6,511 bases of DNA, taken from Oscillospiraceae bacterium. GTDB lineage: Bacteria > Bacillota > Clostridia > Oscillospirales > Ruminococcaceae. Position numbers and translations under genes: made by a program. The stretch lies in NCBI GenBank assembly GCA_014796735.1, contig JAAVIG010000037.1:1-6511 (forward strand), written 5' to 3'. Under the pieces are notes generated by a model. It was not told the origin of the DNA. It saw only the letters and a program-made list of their open reading frames with translations, and searched no databases. Position 1 is the first letter of the stretch. Every line of letters begins with the position of its first letter. Shown piece after piece: positions 5,336 through 6,511 of the stretch.

Positions 5336-5365
5336 ATTGTACATAGCAACTAAATCAACGAACAA
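5336..5365 (-). promoter_or_regulatory. Weak candidate promoter of the WYL regulator gene
   Basis: The minus strand has TACAAT (5336-5341) 18 bases after TTGTTC (5360-5365). The -10 is a good match but the -35 is poor. Some promoter is needed here because the preceding gene ends in a terminator, and this 66-base gap is the only place for it. Confidence 0.3.
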
Positions 5366-5388
5366 AAAGAGCTCGGCTACCTGCCGAG
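5364..5388 (-). terminator. Intrinsic terminator overlapping the receiver-like gene's stop codon
   Basis: On the minus strand CTCGGC (5383-5388) pairs with GCCGAG (5372-5377) across a 5-base loop, followed by CTC and five T residues (5364-5368). The TAG stop codon (5377-5379) lies in the loop and the descending stem, so the terminator begins inside the coding sequence. Confidence 0.75.
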
Positions 5389-5805
5389 TCTTTCGAGATA
5401 TTCTCTGTAATTTTTTAAATTATCCATTGGCGATCTCCAACCGTTGGCCACGCTTTCCACCGTCAGCCGTATTCTTTGTATGCTTAGCGGCGGCTGCCAA
5501 AAGTCAAATACTCCCGTGGAAATAAAATCCTCCACTTCCTGCTCTTCAAGCTTCTCCCCGATTATGACAAAGGGGGAAATATTGTCGGACAGCCTTTTGC
5601 GAAGGCTTTGGGCGGTTTTTAAGCCGCTTAAAAAGCTAAGATCCCGCTCTATGATTATCAAATCGAACTTTTTTAAGCCGACGGCCTCGATCGCGGTGTA
5701 GCCCGAGTCAACTATCGCCAGATGATAACGGCTTTTATCCGATAATGCAGAGTAAATAACCGATGACTTTTTCTGATTGTTTTCTACTGCGAGTATATTT
5801 ATCAT
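5377..5805 (-). CDS. Stand-alone degenerate receiver (pseudo-receiver) protein
   Basis: This 142-residue protein has the CheY-like alternating strand-helix pattern of response-regulator receiver domains (ILAVENN at 4-10, FDLIIIE at 47-53, PFVIIGE at 78-84, TGVFDFWQPP at 97-106). Every residue of the phosphorylation site is changed. The acidic pair is Glu8-Asn9, the phospho-accepting Asp is Glu53 (Asp55 is two positions off), the switch Thr/Ser is Gly83, and the conserved Lys before Pro is Gln104. There is no output domain, only a short charged C-terminal tail (123-142). It therefore probably works by protein contact and not by His-kinase phosphorylation. The ribosome site GAGGGTG lies about 9 bases before the ATG. 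It is a single-gene unit, with a candidate promoter at 5886-5914 and a terminator at its stop codon. No kinase gene is in the window. Confidence 0.85.
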   Translation of the reverse strand: MINILAVENNQKKSSVIYSALSDKSRYHLAIVDSGYTAIEAVGLKKFDLIIIERDLSFLSGLKTAQSLRKRLSDNISPFVIIGEKLEEQEVEDFISTGVFDFWQPPLSIQRIRLTVESVANGWRSPMDNLKNYREYLERLGR

Positions 5806-5885
5806 GTATTATTTCACCCTCTTTTGCGTTATGCAGATATTTTATTTGTGTGGAAAGTAAATTTAGCATCGTAAGCCGTTAAAAG

Positions 5886-5914
5886 ATTATAAAGCCGTTC
5901 AAAGGGCAGTGCAA
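5886..5914 (-). promoter_or_regulatory. Probable promoter of the receiver-like gene
   Basis: The minus strand has a perfect TATAAT (5886-5891) 17 bases after TTGCAC (5909-5914, three of six matches). Transcription would begin near 5879 and leave a leader of about 74 bases. GCCGTT occurs twice around the start region (5876-5881 and 5894-5899). Confidence 0.45.
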
Positions 5915-6243
5915 AGGCTTATTTTGCATTATTTTGTTCTTTTAAAAGCTCTTTTTTGTAAGATATTTCTTTAAAAATATATACTCTGTGTATTATTCTT
6001 GCTGTTTATACAGATAAACTTTATAAGCCCATGGCATAAAAGGTCCTTATAAAGGCGGTGCCGTGTAAAATATGGCGGCTCAGCAATTACAGCGGGAAGC
6101 CAATTCTTGTAAAAGGCGGCACACATACAAGCGAAAACGCGTTCACTTTTGGACTTTCTGTGAACAAAGGCCGAATTGTAGGGAACCGTCTAAAAATGCA
6201 AGCCGTTTCGTTCTAAAGTGAATCGAACAGTAAAACGGTGAGA

Positions 6244-6354
6244 GCGGCGAAGCCTGTTGGGCGGCGGAGCCGCGGGCGACAGCCCGCTGAAATGCGAAGC
6301 ATTTCAAAATTTTCGCGAAGCAAAAATTTGGCTACGCCCCCTGCTGTGGGGCAG
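6244..6354. repeat. Tandem array of mini-hairpins with GNA-type loops
   Basis: Successive stem-loops are GGC-GAA-GCC (6246-6254), GCGGC-GGA-GCCGC (6261-6273), GCGGGC-GACA-GCCCGC (6272-6287), TGAAATGC-GAA-GCATTTCA (6288-6306), an AAATTTTCGC-GAA arm pair with one mismatch (6307-6329), and GCCCC/GGGGC (6336-6352). The heptamer GCGAAGC, known as an exceptionally stable DNA mini-hairpin, occurs three times (6247, 6294 and 6315). The third and fourth main hairpins abut with no spacer. No reading frame crosses the array. Confidence 0.75.
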
Positions 6355-6511
6355 TTATTGTAAAAGGAACGTTTTTAACGGATAGGGTGGTACGACCTAA
6401 TTGGGAGCATAAGAATAATCATACATTGCACAAACTAATGGGAGCAGCCAACGTCACCAATGAAAACACATAATCAATAACGCAGCACCTGCGACCCGAA
6501 CAAAAATAAAA

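Larger units (their letters stand above)
5806..6511. other. Long non-coding stretch with leader, promoter and hairpin-rich repeat DNA
   Basis: I see no convincing gene in these 700 bases on either strand. Bases 5806-5914 hold the leader and promoter of the receiver-like gene. Bases 5915-6060 are very AT-rich. A weak + strand promoter-like pair, TTGCTG (5999-6004) and TATAAG (6022-6027) with 17-base spacing, leads to no clear gene. From about 6140 to 6354 the sequence folds into successive hairpins, including CCGTTT (6203-6208) with AAACGG (6233-6238). Bases 6355-6511 show nothing I can name. The best open frame is 49 codons (6072-6221, +), very basic and without a well-spaced ribosome site. 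Confidence 0.6.

Noticed and set aside
5333..5346. AAATTGTACA near the WYL gene promoter, resembling half of an OhrR operator.
   Set aside because: Only one half-site is present, with no inverted partner at the right distance, and such short AT-rich matches are expected by chance.
6072..6221. A 49-codon + strand open frame giving a very Lys/Arg- and Cys-containing peptide.
   Set aside because: The only purine-rich site (AAAGGCGG) is too far upstream, the composition is typical of a translated structured repeat, and the end of the frame runs into hairpin DNA. I treat it as chance.
6203..6240. A minus-strand GTTCGATTC resembling a tRNA T-loop.
   Set aside because: The flanking stem has only three of five pairs, and there is no acceptor stem, anticodon arm or CCA, so no tRNA is supported.

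Overview
The window looks like part of a chromosome from a low-to-mid GC Gram-positive anaerobe (Bacillota, class Clostridia). The evidence is strong Shine-Dalgarno sites, near-consensus sigma-A promoters, U-tailed hairpin terminators, a TIGR03905/TSCPD four-cysteine protein, a radical SAM enzyme and a WYL regulator. A Ruminococcus-like member of the Oscillospiraceae is my best guess, but that rests on general impression and not on a marker gene. All eight supported genes are on the minus strand, so they read from right to left.

Rightmost is about 700 bases (5806-6511) with no convincing gene. It contains the leader and promoter of the first gene and, from about 6140 to 6354, a dense run of small hairpins, several closed by GNA-type loops. 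Next are a stand-alone receiver-like protein whose phosphorylation residues are all replaced (5377-5805), with a terminator that overlaps its stop codon, and a WYL-domain transcription regulator (4408-5310). A 248-base spacer follows, carrying a promoter and a pair of related inverted repeats in the leader of a class I SAM-dependent methyltransferase (3287-4159). That gene ends in a clear intrinsic terminator.

The centre of the window is a five-gene operon (3112 down to 218): thioredoxin-type glutathione peroxidase, TIGR03905/TSCPD four-cysteine protein, flavodoxin, OhrR-type peroxide sensor of the MarR family, and a radical SAM protein with extra C-terminal cysteines. Its promoter is a perfect TTGACA-17-TATAAT, and a sequence closely resembling the Bacillus OhrR operator lies across the expected transcription start. 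I infer an autoregulated organic-peroxide response: the peroxide oxidises OhrR, repression is lifted, and the peroxidase removes the peroxide. The flavodoxin could supply electrons to the radical SAM enzyme. The roles of the four-cysteine protein and the radical SAM protein here are unknown, and they are the most interesting part of the window.

The left end (1-217) is non-coding and consists of consecutive hairpins, one of them a plausible bidirectional terminator for the operon. A repeat motif found in the methyltransferase leader recurs here and includes the stop codon of the radical SAM gene.
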